From SIG603 sp963589785 (GTDB taxonomy: Bacteria > Bacillota > Clostridia > Oscillospirales > Acutalibacteraceae), in NCBI GenBank assembly GCA_963589785.1, contig CAVAMJ010000009.1, positions 1-64,000 on the forward strand: a DNA stretch of 64,000 nucleotides, written 5' to 3'. Below are positions 49,795 through 58,726 of the stretch, in pieces (positions within the stretch are counted from its first letter, which is position 1; each line of letters begins with the position of its first letter). The position numbers and the translations under genes were made by a program. Under the pieces are notes generated by a model. That model did no database searches and was not told the origin of the DNA. It saw only the letters and a list, made by a program, of their open reading frames with translations.

Positions 49795-52700
49795 TTGGCA
49801 ACTAAGAAATCAACGCCAAAGAAAAGCACAAGCAAAGCTACAAGTAAAAAAACAACGAACAAAAGAAGCAGTACTTCATCAAGGGGTACTGCTTCAAAGA
49901 ATACTAAGAGAAATACAAAATCAGTTGAGCTAATTCGTGCGAACAATCAGCGAAAAGCAATTGTTTTGTTAGCTTTAGCAGTTCTTCTTGCCGCATTGGT
50001 CTTCATTCCCGGTGAAAATATTTGGCATGGGCTTCATGATTTTCTAATGGGCACATTTGGCAGATGGGCGATTTTCTGGCCTGTTTTGCTTGGCTATTCT
50101 GCTGTCACCATGGCACTTGAGAAATTTCAGGGGGATAAGGGCGGACTTAGAAAGAAAATTCTAATGTGCATAGCACTCATATTTATAATTTGCACGGCAG
50201 TCTTCATCTATTCTGATATTCCGTTCCCGGACGGACTTAACTATTTAGAGAAACTCGCTTTTCTTTACACTCTTGGTATCAATAACAGCGGAGCGGCTTT
50301 GTGCGGTGGATTGTTCGGTATTCCGATACTTTTCGCTTGCGGTTCGATTGCCGCTAAAATTCTAATAACAGTTATACTTGTTGCTGCAATTATGCTTCTC
50401 TTTAAGATAACAATATCGTCAATTGCGCAGGCTTTAGAAAAGGGTGCACGTGCCGCAAAGAAAACGGCAATCAACGCAAGAGACAGACAAAGAGAACGTG
50501 CAGAGATTAGGCGTGAGGAAAGACAAATTCTTATCGATAATCCTCCGCCGGTGCATGAGGATAAGGAAGAAAAGTCTGACGATTATATCAGCGGACTCTC
50601 GTTTGAGCATCCCGTATTTTCCAAACCGACCAGAAAAAACGATTCAAATTCTGAAGTTGATATATCTGTTGGTGTAAAAGACAGTAAGAATGACGCTTCA
50701 AAGATTTTCAGTAAAAAGAGAAATTCATCTGCCACTGAGAACACACAGCAAGAAGGTAAATTTGAATTTCGTTTCAGTGACGAAGCTTTGAGCAAGGTCC
50801 CCAAGACTCCTGAAGCTGAAGAAATTCCTACAAGTTTCACTTCTGAACCTATTCTAATTGACAGAAATACAGGTGAAATTATCGAGAATTTCACCTGTTT
50901 TGGATCCGAAAATTCTAACACTTCTATCGAAAATGAATCCATTGATAATCTGATTTCCGAAAAAGCTTCGAACGATGATATTTATCCGTCAGATTATCAG
51001 TTTGAGGATATTCAATCGGATACTAAGTCAGATGAAAATAGTGCTGAAACTACAATAGAAGAAAGTATTCCTCAGTCTGACGAAGTTACGGTTGAAGAAA
51101 CCGAAAATGCATTTGCTGAAGAAAAAACAGAAGAACATAATGTTATAAATTCCGAAACTCCGTTTAAAAATGTGCTTCGAGAAGAAAAACAGGAGAGTGC
51201 TGTTGTAACGCCTATAGACCTTTCAGATGAATCGCTCGACAACGCAAAACAAGCGGCAGAGGAGTATATGGAGAAAAGGGAAGAGGCAGAAAAAGCAGAG
51301 ATTGCAAGCAAAGCTGAAATGTCTCTTTACGATCAGCACAAAGACGAGGAAAAAACCTATATTTTCCCACCAGTTACTCTTCTTAAGGAAACAGAAAAAC
51401 TTGATGCAAGCGTAGAAACCGAGGAGCTTCAAACAAACGGAAAAATCCTCATAGATACCTTGGCAAGCTTTGGTGTTAAGGCTCAGATAGTGGATATAGC
51501 ACGTGGCCCGTCCGTAACTCGCTATGAGATTAAGCCGGCGGCTGGTGTGAAGATTAGTAAAATTACAGGTCTTGCCGATGATTTGGCATTGAATCTTGCG
51601 GCTGCCGGAATTAGAATCGAAGCACCGATTCCCGGTAAAGCGGCGGTCGGAATTGAGGTTCCTAATCTCAACAAATCCACCGTTGGCATGAAGGAGCTTA
51701 TTGAGTCAAATAAGTTTATTATGAGTAAAGCACCTTTGACTGTTGCACTCGGCAAGGATATAGCGGGTGAAGTCGTCATTACGGACTTAGCTAAAATGCC
51801 GCATTTGCTCATTGCCGGTACAACAGGTTCAGGTAAATCTGTATGCATAAACTCGCTTATAATCAGTCTTGTCTATAAGTCAAGTCCCGATGATGTTCGA
51901 TTCCTAATGGTTGACCCGAAGGTTGTTGAACTTGGAGTTTATAACGGAATACCGCATTTGCTTGTTCCCGTTGTCACAGATCCGAGAAAAGCGGCTGGTG
52001 CGCTTAACTGGGCGGTAACAGAAATGCTCAACCGATACAAGACCTTTGCTGAATTCAATGTCCGTGATATTAAAGGCTATAATGAGCTTGCAAAGATGAA
52101 CAACTATGAGGATGATTTCGGTCAGCCGATGCTTAAAATGCCTCATATTGTTGTCATAATAGATGAGCTTGCCGACCTTATGATGGCTGCTCCTAATGAG
52201 GTCGAGGACTCAATTTGCCGTTTGGCTCAGATGGCTCGTGCGGCGGGTATGCATTTGGTAGTAGCAACTCAGCGTCCGACTGTTGATGTTGTTACAGGAC
52301 TTATCAAAGCAAATATTCCGAGTAGAATTGCTTTTGCTGTATCATCCGCAATAGACTCGAGAACTATTCTCGATACTCAGGGTGCAGAAAAGCTTCTCGG
52401 CCGAGGCGATATGCTGTTTTCTCCTGTTGGTTCTCAAAAGCCAACTCGAGTTCAAGGCTGTTTTGTTTCTGACGGCGAAATTGAAAAAGTAATTGATTTC
52501 ATTAAGCACGGAAGAAAAATCACTTACGATGATGAAATCGCAGAGGCTATCGAACAGAATGCTGCAGCAGCTCAGGAAAAATCGCAAAAGGGCAACAATG
52601 CTTCTGAGGAAAGTCAGTCGGAAAGCGGTGATGCATTGCTTGAAGAGGCACTCAAGATATGCGTCGAAGCGGGACAGGCATCAACCTCATTGCTCCAGAG

Positions 52701-52905
52701 AAAGCTTAGAATCGGTTATGCAAGAGCGGGCAGATATATTGATGAGCTCGAACAGCTTGGTTATGTCGGCCCTTATCAGGGTTCAAAGCCGAGACAGGTT
52801 CTTTTAACAAAGGCGCAGTGGCTTGAAAGAAATATGCAAAAGGATGCTCCCGCCGAGACTCCGACTGTCAGCGATGAAACGGTAGAAAATGGCGAAGTTC
52901 TTTAA
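49795..52905 (+). CDS. ftsK: DNA translocase FtsK/SpoIIIE
   Basis: A 1036-residue ATP-driven DNA pump that clears chromosomes from the septum. A lysine/serine-rich N-terminus (1-45) precedes four transmembrane helices (about 58-200), then a low-complexity acidic linker (about 240-520). The motor domain has Walker A AGTTGSGKSV (about 680) and Walker B VVIIDELADLM. The C-terminal gamma domain (about 945-1010; STSLLQRKLRIGYARAGR) reads KOPS/SRS DNA motifs. The start is TTG 49795 with AGGAGG at the right distance. Whether it serves division, sporulation or both cannot be decided here. The next gene overlaps by 17 bases. Confidence 0.96.
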   Translation: MATKKSTPKKSTSKATSKKTTNKRSSTSSRGTASKNTKRNTKSVELIRANNQRKAIVLLALAVLLAALVFIPGENIWHGLHDFLMGTFGRWAIFWPVLLGYSAVTMALEKFQGDKGGLRKKILMCIALIFIICTAVFIYSDIPFPDGLNYLEKLAFLYTLGINNSGAALCGGLFGIPILFACGSIAAKILITVILVAAIMLLFKITISSIAQALEKGARAAKKTAINARDRQRERAEIRREERQILIDNPPPVHEDKEEKSDDYISGLSFEHPVFSKPTRKNDSNSEVDISVGVKDSKNDASKIFSKKRNSSATENTQQEGKFEFRFSDEALSKVPKTPEAEEIPTSFTSEPILIDRNTGEIIENFTCFGSENSNTSIENESIDNLISEKASNDDIYPSDYQFEDIQSDTKSDENSAETTIEESIPQSDEVTVEETENAFAEEKTEEHNVINSETPFKNVLREEKQESAVVTPIDLSDESLDNAKQAAEEYMEKREEAEKAEIASKAEMSLYDQHKDEEKTYIFPPVTLLKETEKLDASVETEELQTNGKILIDTLASFGVKAQIVDIARGPSVTRYEIKPAAGVKISKITGLADDLALNLAAAGIRIEAPIPGKAAVGIEVPNLNKSTVGMKELIESNKFIMSKAPLTVALGKDIAGEVVITDLAKMPHLLIAGTTGSGKSVCINSLIISLVYKSSPDDVRFLMVDPKVVELGVYNGIPHLLVPVVTDPRKAAGALNWAVTEMLNRYKTFAEFNVRDIKGYNELAKMNNYEDDFGQPMLKMPHIVVIIDELADLMMAAPNEVEDSICRLAQMARAAGMHLVVATQRPTVDVVTGLIKANIPSRIAFAVSSAIDSRTILDTQGAEKLLGRGDMLFSPVGSQKPTRVQGCFVSDGEIEKVIDFIKHGRKITYDDEIAEAIEQNAAAAQEKSQKGNNASEESQSESGDALLEEALKICVEAGQASTSLLQRKLRIGYARAGRYIDELEQLGYVGPYQGSKPRQVLLTKAQWLERNMQKDAPAETPTVSDETVENGEVL

Positions 52906-53797
52906 TGTATTAGGTAAAGTACTTAAGTTAATCTTAACGGCTGCGTTTTTGTTCCTTGTTGTCTTTGGCGCTGGCAGAAATATAGAAAAGCGATTATTTA
53001 ACCGTATTGTCGGCGAAACAAACGAGAACGAAAGAATAAGCGTCACATTTATTGATGTTAATCAAGCGGATTGTGCACTGCTTTCATTTTCTGACAAATG
53101 GGTGCTGATTGACAGCGGCGGATACATGAGCGGAAAGCTATTGGACAGGTATTTCCAAAAGCTTGGAATTGATTGCTTTGAAGCTGTTTTTATCACACAT
53201 CCCGATGCCGATCACTACGGCGGAATGGTTTACTTTAAAGATAAATACAAAGTCAAACATTTTTATCAGCCTGATATGGATATGTTAGAAGTCAGCGAGG
53301 ATTATACAAATGTTGTAAATTCGCTCGAAGAAAACTCCACTGAAATAAATTATCTCGTCAGCAAGAATGAATTAAATATCGACGGAGTCAGGTTTTCTGT
53401 TCTCGGGCCTGTTTATTTGTCTGAAGAAACTAACGATATGTCACTTGTGATGAAGGTGTCTTGCGGCGGATTTTCTGCTCTTTTCTGCGGAGATATGTCT
53501 GAAAATGAGATTGATGATATTTTGGCTGAGCACAGCGGTGAAATAAAATCGGATGTTATCAAAATATCTCACCACGGAAGTGCAACGGGAACAACCGCGG
53601 AGCTTTTAGACGAGGTTTCACCAAAGTATGCGATTATATCGGTGGGCGAAAACTCATATAATTTGCCGAATTACAAGGTTATGGAGCTTTTAGATCAATA
53701 TGATCTTGAAGTTCTGACAACAAAGGATTGCGGTAATATAAAAATAAGCTATAATGGTAAATATGAAATACAAACCGAAAGGAAATATAAATCATGA
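52889..53797 (+). CDS. ComEC-like metallo-beta-lactamase-fold hydrolase
   Basis: A 302-residue protein with one N-terminal membrane anchor or signal (about 9-28) and an extracellular metallo-beta-lactamase domain: FIDVNQADCALL, the metal motif ITHPDADHYGG (THxDxDH), and SHHGS near the C-terminus. This matches the soluble domain of ComEC/Rec2 proteins, which may degrade DNA. Its channel domain is missing. The start at ATG 52889 overlaps ftsK; the stop overlaps the next small gene (ATGA), so both are coupled. Its natural substrate is unknown. Confidence 0.9.
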   Translation: MAKFFNVLGKVLKLILTAAFLFLVVFGAGRNIEKRLFNRIVGETNENERISVTFIDVNQADCALLSFSDKWVLIDSGGYMSGKLLDRYFQKLGIDCFEAVFITHPDADHYGGMVYFKDKYKVKHFYQPDMDMLEVSEDYTNVVNSLEENSTEINYLVSKNELNIDGVRFSVLGPVYLSEETNDMSLVMKVSCGGFSALFCGDMSENEIDDILAEHSGEIKSDVIKISHHGSATGTTAELLDEVSPKYAIISVGENSYNLPNYKVMELLDQYDLEVLTTKDCGNIKISYNGKYEIQTERKYKS

Positions 53798-53961
53798 GAA
53801 AACTTGTTGTTGAAAAAACAGAAGGTACATACACAATTTGCATCGACAAAGAAAAGAAGTACTTTGCTATTGAGACATCGGAAATTCCTGAGGCTGTCAA
53901 AGCTGGAGACAAGCTTACTATAAGCGACGACGGTGTTATTACCGTTGAGAAGAAAAAATAA
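53794..53961 (+). CDS. DUF3006-like small protein
   Basis: A 55-residue protein reading MRKLVVEKTEGTYTI, then a predicted small beta-barrel with AVKAGDKLTISDDGVI and a lysine-rich end. It fits the DUF3006 pattern, a family often encoded directly after metallo-beta-lactamase/ComEC-like proteins in Firmicutes. GAAAGGA precedes the ATG, which overlaps the preceding stop by four bases. No function is known; an accessory or regulatory partner of the hydrolase is likely. Confidence 0.8.
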   Translation: MRKLVVEKTEGTYTICIDKEKKYFAIETSEIPEAVKAGDKLTISDDGVITVEKKK

Positions 53962-53995
53962 GTTTTAAACAGTTAAAGTATATTTGTAGATTTTT

Positions 53996-54025
53996 CGCCG
54001 AGTTTTGCTCGGCGATTTCTTTTTG
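53996..54025 (+). terminator. Rho-independent terminator after the DUF3006 gene
   Basis: CGCCGAG (53996-54002) pairs with CTCGGCG (54008-54014), followed by ATTTCTTTTTG. Confidence 0.85.
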
Positions 54026-54049
54026 TGAACAATTTGTTAATTCTTTGAA

Positions 54050-54072
54050 TTTGACTTTGACTGACCTTGACA
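54050..54072 (-). promoter_or_regulatory. CtsR box of the ctsR operon
   Basis: TTTGACT-GAC-CTTGACA (54056-54072) is an inverse-oriented CtsR heptad repeat with two mismatches in the second half; another TTTGACT starts at 54050 and a GGTCAAA at 54076. The box overlaps the -35 hexamer of the operon promoter, fitting autorepression. Confidence 0.7.
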
Positions 54073-54094
54073 ATTGGTCAAAGTTGAGTATAAT
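54067..54094 (+). promoter_or_regulatory. Promoter of ctsR-mcsA-mcsB-clpC
   Basis: TTGACA (54067-54072), a 16-nt spacer and TATAAT (54089-54094), 31 bases before ctsR. Confidence 0.7.
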
Positions 54095-54125
54095 AAAAGT
54101 CAGTAAAGGACAAAGAGGTGATGAG

Positions 54126-54575
54126 ATGAGAATAAGCGATTCAGTTGCTGATTATATACTTAAGCTACTGGAAGAAGATGACGGAACAGTTGAGATAAAA
54201 AGAAATGAACTCGCAAGCCTTATGGGATGTGTTCCAAGTCAGATTAATTATGTTATAACATCGAGATTTACACCCGAACAGGGATATATAATCGAGAGCC
54301 GCAGAGGCGGAAAAGGCTATATTCGAATTACTCAAAGGAGAATGACCAAAGCCGACAGGATAATGCACATAATCAATTCGATTGGTCAAGAGCTCGATGC
54401 CGCTACTTGCAGAGCAATGACAGTAAATATGCAGCAGTCGGGAGTGCTTGATGACAGTACAGCGAAATTGATTTCTGCGGCAACTGCCGACAATACGCTT
54501 TCGTCAGTACCGAAAGAATTGAGAGACACGGTTCGATGCTCAATTTTTAAGAGCATGCTTCTTGTTTCGGAATAA
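54126..54575 (+). CDS. ctsR: Heat-shock transcriptional repressor CtsR
   Basis: A 149-residue winged-helix repressor of clp genes that is inactivated by heat and by arginine phosphorylation through McsB. The N-terminal domain (about 1-70) has the HTH EIKRNELASLMGCVPSQINYVITSRFTPEQGYIIESRRGGKGYIRI; the tetraglycine-type wing RRGGKGY is the known thermosensor region. The C-terminal dimerisation and McsB-binding domain follows. GAGGTG lies five bases before ATG 54126. Its boxes are seen at this operon and upstream of hsp20. Confidence 0.97.
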   Translation: MRISDSVADYILKLLEEDDGTVEIKRNELASLMGCVPSQINYVITSRFTPEQGYIIESRRGGKGYIRITQRRMTKADRIMHIINSIGQELDAATCRAMTVNMQQSGVLDDSTAKLISAATADNTLSSVPKELRDTVRCSIFKSMLLVSE

Positions 54576-54586
54576 GGAGAATTGTT

Positions 54587-55090
54587 ATGATATGCGACAG
54601 ATGTAAAGTGAAAAACGCTACGACACATATTAAGCGTGTTATTAACGGAAAATATGTGGAATACAATCTTTGCAGTGATTGTGCAAAAGAATTCGGAGTA
54701 AAGGGAATTTTCCCAATGTTTGACTTTAACGACTTGCTTTCAGGTATTTTAGAACCGGAAAAAGCAGTCATTTCCAACAAGGTTTGTCCTTCGTGCGGCT
54801 CAAGCTTCGAGGAGATTTCTAAGCACGGTCAGGTAGGCTGTGCGGAATGTTACAAAACATTCTATGACAAACTAATTCCGGTAATTCAGAGAATTCACGG
54901 AACGACACACCACAAGGGAAAGAGTCCGCTCCAAAAGACAGTTGCACTTTCCGTTACGGAAGAATCACCTAGCAAGGCACTTGTCATTCAGAAGAAAAAG
55001 GAAGAACTTTCGCTTGCAATTCAGGATCAAAGATTTGAAGAAGCGGCTAAATTAAGAGACGAGATAAAGGAGCTTGAGGTCAATGAGTAA
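54587..55090 (+). CDS. mcsA: McsA, zinc-binding adaptor and activator of McsB
   Basis: A 167-residue protein with zinc-binding cysteine pairs CDRC, CSDC, CPSC and CAEC, and a C-terminal UVR helix hairpin (DQRFEEAAKLRDEIKEL). McsA activates the arginine kinase McsB and protects it from thiol stress. AAGGAG precedes the ATG 11 bases after ctsR. The stop overlaps the mcsB start by eight bases. Confidence 0.96.
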   Translation: MICDRCKVKNATTHIKRVINGKYVEYNLCSDCAKEFGVKGIFPMFDFNDLLSGILEPEKAVISNKVCPSCGSSFEEISKHGQVGCAECYKTFYDKLIPVIQRIHGTTHHKGKSPLQKTVALSVTEESPSKALVIQKKKEELSLAIQDQRFEEAAKLRDEIKELEVNE

Positions 55091-56093
55091 AATATGGTAT
55101 GAATCAAGCGGAAAAGACAGTGATGTTGTAATAAGCACCAGAATTCGTCTTGCGAGAAACTTAAATAACTATCCGTTTCCGGTAAGAATGAATATCAAGA
55201 CGAAAAATGAAGTCGTTGACAAGGTTTTTGACGCACTTAAGCACACAAGCGATACGGCACTAAGCCACTTGAGATTTTGCAGACTGGATGAAATCAGTCG
55301 AGACGAGTTAATTTCGCTAGTTGATAATCGAGTAATAAGTCCTGAGATGATTTCTTATGATATTCAAGGAAAAGCCGTAGTGTTTGATGAAAATTACAAC
55401 ATATCGGTAATGATTAATGAAGAAGATCACATTAGAATTCAGACAATCAGAGAGGGAGAGGCGTTAAAGGAAACTTACGAGTTGGCAGATAAAATCGATA
55501 ACTTGCTTTCAGAACAGCTTGAAATCGCTTTTGACGAACAGCTTGGATATTTAACTCAGTGTCCCACAAATCTCGGTACAGGCATGAGATGCTCTTTGAT
55601 GCTTCATTTGCCGGCACTTATGGAAACAGGTGAAATCACCAGAATTACGGCAAATCTTTCTAAGCTTGGCATAACCGTCAGAGGAAGCCACGGCGAGGGA
55701 AGCAAGGTTGAGGGAGCATATTTCCAGATATCCAACCAGATTTCATTGGGACTTAGCGAAAGTGAGGCAATAGCTAATTTGTCGGCGCTTTCTGCTCAAA
55801 TCATAGAAAAAGAGAGAAATTGCAGAAAAGGACTTTTGAACAATATTTCGTTTGAAGATAAGGTCTTCAGGGCTTTGGGCGCACTGAAGTTCTCAAGACA
55901 GCTTAGCTACGACGAATTTATTGATAAAATATCATATGTCAGACTTGCAGTCGCCGAAGGAAAAATAAGCGGAATTGAGCTAAAGGATGTTGATTTCCTT
56001 ATGTCTCATGTGAAGCTTTTTGACACGGACAAAGACACAAGCTTGACACTCAGAGCCGATATGGTCCGCAAGGGACTTGAGGCAGCAAAGTAA
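55083..56093 (+). CDS. mcsB: Protein-arginine kinase McsB
   Basis: A 336-residue phosphagen-kinase-fold enzyme that phosphorylates arginine residues, tagging proteins for ClpCP. Motifs: STRIRLARNLNNYPFP (ATP-binding arginines), the substrate region around GLL-like VMINEEDHIRIQTI, and the catalytic LTQCPTNLGTGMRCSLMLHLP. ATG 55083 lies within mcsA, giving tight coupling. The family length is about 350. Confidence 0.97.
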   Translation: MSKIWYESSGKDSDVVISTRIRLARNLNNYPFPVRMNIKTKNEVVDKVFDALKHTSDTALSHLRFCRLDEISRDELISLVDNRVISPEMISYDIQGKAVVFDENYNISVMINEEDHIRIQTIREGEALKETYELADKIDNLLSEQLEIAFDEQLGYLTQCPTNLGTGMRCSLMLHLPALMETGEITRITANLSKLGITVRGSHGEGSKVEGAYFQISNQISLGLSESEAIANLSALSAQIIEKERNCRKGLLNNISFEDKVFRALGALKFSRQLSYDEFIDKISYVRLAVAEGKISGIELKDVDFLMSHVKLFDTDKDTSLTLRADMVRKGLEAAK

Positions 56094-56119
56094 ATTGAAC
56101 CTAAAGGAGGTTTTGAATA

Positions 56120-58576
56120 ATGTATGTATTTAACGGATTTACTGAAAAAGCAAACAAAGCGATGAATCTTGCCATTACATCGGCACAGGATTTAGGTCAC
56201 AATTACATCGGCACAGAGCATATTTTGCTCGGACTTGTAAAGGAAGGAAACGGTACAGCAGCTAAGGTTCTTTCGGAGCTTGGCGCAAATGCTCAAAACC
56301 TCGAGAGCATTTTAAAAGAGAAAATCGGTACCGGACTTAGAAGTTCACTTTCGATTAACTCGTTCACACCGAGATCTAAGAGAATTATCCAGCTTGCAAA
56401 GGCAATTTCAGCCGAGCTTGGCAACCGTTACATCGGCACAGAACACATTCTTCTTGCCATTGTAAAGGACGGTGACAGCTATGCCGTGAGATTCTTAAAG
56501 GAGCTTGGAATAAGCACCGGTGCTATTGAAGAAAAAATAGCTAAAGAGTTCGGCACAAACCGTGCTTCACAGAACGACGGCAATTCTTACGGTTCTCAGG
56601 ATGAGGACGGACAGGGTGGTTCTGCACTCGAGAAATTCGGCAGAGATCTCACAAAAGAAGCCGCACAGGGCAAAATCGATCCTGTTATCGGCAGAAAAGA
56701 AGAGATAGACAGAGTCATTCAGATTCTCTCGAGAAGAACAAAGAACAATCCTGTTCTCATCGGTGAACCCGGTGTCGGTAAAACCGCAGTTGCTGAGGGC
56801 TTGGCACTTAAAATCAACGAGGGAAATGTTCCTGAACTTCTTAAGGACAAAAAGCTTGTATCGCTTGACCTCACAGGAATGATTGCCGGCGCTAAGTATA
56901 GAGGTGACTTTGAGGAGAGAATTAAGGGTGTTATCGATGAAGTTAAAAAAGACGGTAATATCATTCTCTTTATCGATGAACTTCATACAATAGTAGGTGC
57001 AGGTTCTGCAGAGGGCTCAGCCGATGCTGCAAACATCTTGAAGCCGAGTCTTGCTAAGGGCGAATTCCAGGTTATCGGTGCAACAACTATCAATGAGTAC
57101 AGAAAGTACATTGAGAAAGATGCCGCACTTGAAAGAAGATTCCAGCCTGTCACAGTCGGAGAACCGACAGAAGAAGAGACAATTCAAATTCTTCACGGCT
57201 TAAAGGACAGATACGAGGCGCACCATAAGGTCACAATTACTGATGAAGCAATCGATAGCGCAGTTAAGCTTTCTTCTAGATATATCAATGACAGATTCTT
57301 ACCTGATAAAGCTATCGACTTGATTGATGAGGCTTGTTCAAGAGTTAAGCTTAGAACCTTTACAGCACCTGATGATCTCAAGGAGCTTGAAGAAACCGTA
57401 AAGAAAACGGAAGCCGAGAAGCAGGCAGCTATTGACATTCAGGATTTTGAAGCAGCGGCTAAGCTTAGAGATAAGCAGAACGAGTTACAAAAGGAGCTTG
57501 ATAAGAAAAAGGAAGCTTGGTCTGACCAGAACGAGAGAAACAACACTACGGTTGTAGCAGAGGATATTTCTCAGATAGTCTCCATGTGGACAGGTGTTCC
57601 TGTGGTACAGCTTAACGAGGAGGAGAGCGAGAGACTTCTCAAGCTTGAATCCACACTTCACGCGCGAGTAATCGGTCAGGACGAAGCAGTATCCGCAGTT
57701 TCAAGAGCAATCAGACGTGGCAGAGTAGGACTTAAGGATAAAAACAGACCTATAGGCTCGTTCATCTTCTTAGGCCCGACAGGCGTAGGTAAAACAGAGC
57801 TTTGCAAGGCTTTGGCAGAGGCTATGTTTGGCGATGAGAAAGCTATGATACGTTTTGATATGTCAGAGTACATGGAAAAGCATACTGTTTCAAGACTTGT
57901 CGGTTCACCTCCGGGATATGTCGGATATGATGAGGGCGGACAGCTTACAGAAGCAGTCAGAAAGAGACCGTATTCGCTCATTCTCTTTGATGAGATTGAA
58001 AAGGCTCACCCCGATGTATTCAACATTCTTCTTCAGATTCTTGACGACGGCAGACTTACCGATTCTCAGGGCAAAACAGTTGACTTCAAGAACACAATCA
58101 TCATTATGACATCGAATGTCGGTGCTAGACTTATCACCGAGAAGCAGAAGCCGCAGTTAGGCTTTAAGGACGAGGTGGAAGACACAGCGGCAAGCGATTT
58201 TGAGAATACAAAGAACTTAGTTATGGGAGAACTTAAAAAGCTCTTTAGACCTGAGTTCCTCAACAGAATTGATGATACCATAGTATTCCATAAACTCAAT
58301 AAGGACGAAATCAAGCAGATTGCTAAGAATATGCTTGTCGGTCTTACAGAGAAGATGAAGGATATGGAAATCAACATGGAGTTTGATGACTCAGCTGTCA
58401 CTGCAATCAGCGATGCAGGATTTGACGATGTCTACGGTGCAAGACCTTTAAGACGTGCTATTCAGAATAAGCTTGAAGATAAAATTTCTGAGGGAATTCT
58501 CGAGGGCACTATCACAAAGGGCAAGGACTATGTATGTTCTTATGCTGACGACAAATATACCTTTGAAGAGAAGTAA
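56120..58576 (+). CDS. clpC: ATP-dependent Clp protease ATPase ClpC
   Basis: An 818-residue AAA+ unfoldase. Two N-terminal Clp_N repeats (about 5-145; TEKANKAMNLA and TPRSKRIIQLA) bind McsB and arginine-phosphorylated substrates. Walker A motifs are GEPGVGKT (215-222) and GPTGVGKT (552-559). A UVR motif (about 425-455) lies in the middle domain. The ClpP-binding loop VGF/IGF-type sequence is expected in the second domain (LGFKDE near 680). AAAGGAGG precedes the ATG. It ends the ctsR operon and is followed by a terminator. Confidence 0.98.
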   Translation: MYVFNGFTEKANKAMNLAITSAQDLGHNYIGTEHILLGLVKEGNGTAAKVLSELGANAQNLESILKEKIGTGLRSSLSINSFTPRSKRIIQLAKAISAELGNRYIGTEHILLAIVKDGDSYAVRFLKELGISTGAIEEKIAKEFGTNRASQNDGNSYGSQDEDGQGGSALEKFGRDLTKEAAQGKIDPVIGRKEEIDRVIQILSRRTKNNPVLIGEPGVGKTAVAEGLALKINEGNVPELLKDKKLVSLDLTGMIAGAKYRGDFEERIKGVIDEVKKDGNIILFIDELHTIVGAGSAEGSADAANILKPSLAKGEFQVIGATTINEYRKYIEKDAALERRFQPVTVGEPTEEETIQILHGLKDRYEAHHKVTITDEAIDSAVKLSSRYINDRFLPDKAIDLIDEACSRVKLRTFTAPDDLKELEETVKKTEAEKQAAIDIQDFEAAAKLRDKQNELQKELDKKKEAWSDQNERNNTTVVAEDISQIVSMWTGVPVVQLNEEESERLLKLESTLHARVIGQDEAVSAVSRAIRRGRVGLKDKNRPIGSFIFLGPTGVGKTELCKALAEAMFGDEKAMIRFDMSEYMEKHTVSRLVGSPPGYVGYDEGGQLTEAVRKRPYSLILFDEIEKAHPDVFNILLQILDDGRLTDSQGKTVDFKNTIIIMTSNVGARLITEKQKPQLGFKDEVEDTAASDFENTKNLVMGELKKLFRPEFLNRIDDTIVFHKLNKDEIKQIAKNMLVGLTEKMKDMEINMEFDDSAVTAISDAGFDDVYGARPLRRAIQNKLEDKISEGILEGTITKGKDYVCSYADDKYTFEEK

Positions 58577-58590
58577 TATCTCCTAAAATT

Positions 58591-58640
58591 AAATTCCCAT
58601 GAGCGACTGATAAAAATCAGTTTGCTTGTGGGAATTTTGC
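58591..58640 (+). terminator. Terminator of the ctsR-clpC operon
   Basis: AAATTCCCA (58591-58599) pairs with TGGGAATTT (58629-58637), with a further inner hairpin (GACTGATAAAAATCAG). The T-tail is short. Confidence 0.6.
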
Positions 58641-58669
58641 TTGCAAAAGAGAAGTTCTTGTGCTATTCT
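58641..58669 (+). promoter_or_regulatory. Promoter of the GH3 gene
   Basis: TTGCAA (58641-58646), a 17-nt spacer and TATTCT (58664-58669), 58 bases before the ATG. Confidence 0.45.
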
Positions 58670-58726
58670 CACCTTGAAAATTAAATGCGTTAGGTGAAAA
58701 TTGTAATGTATATGAGGAGTGGTAAT

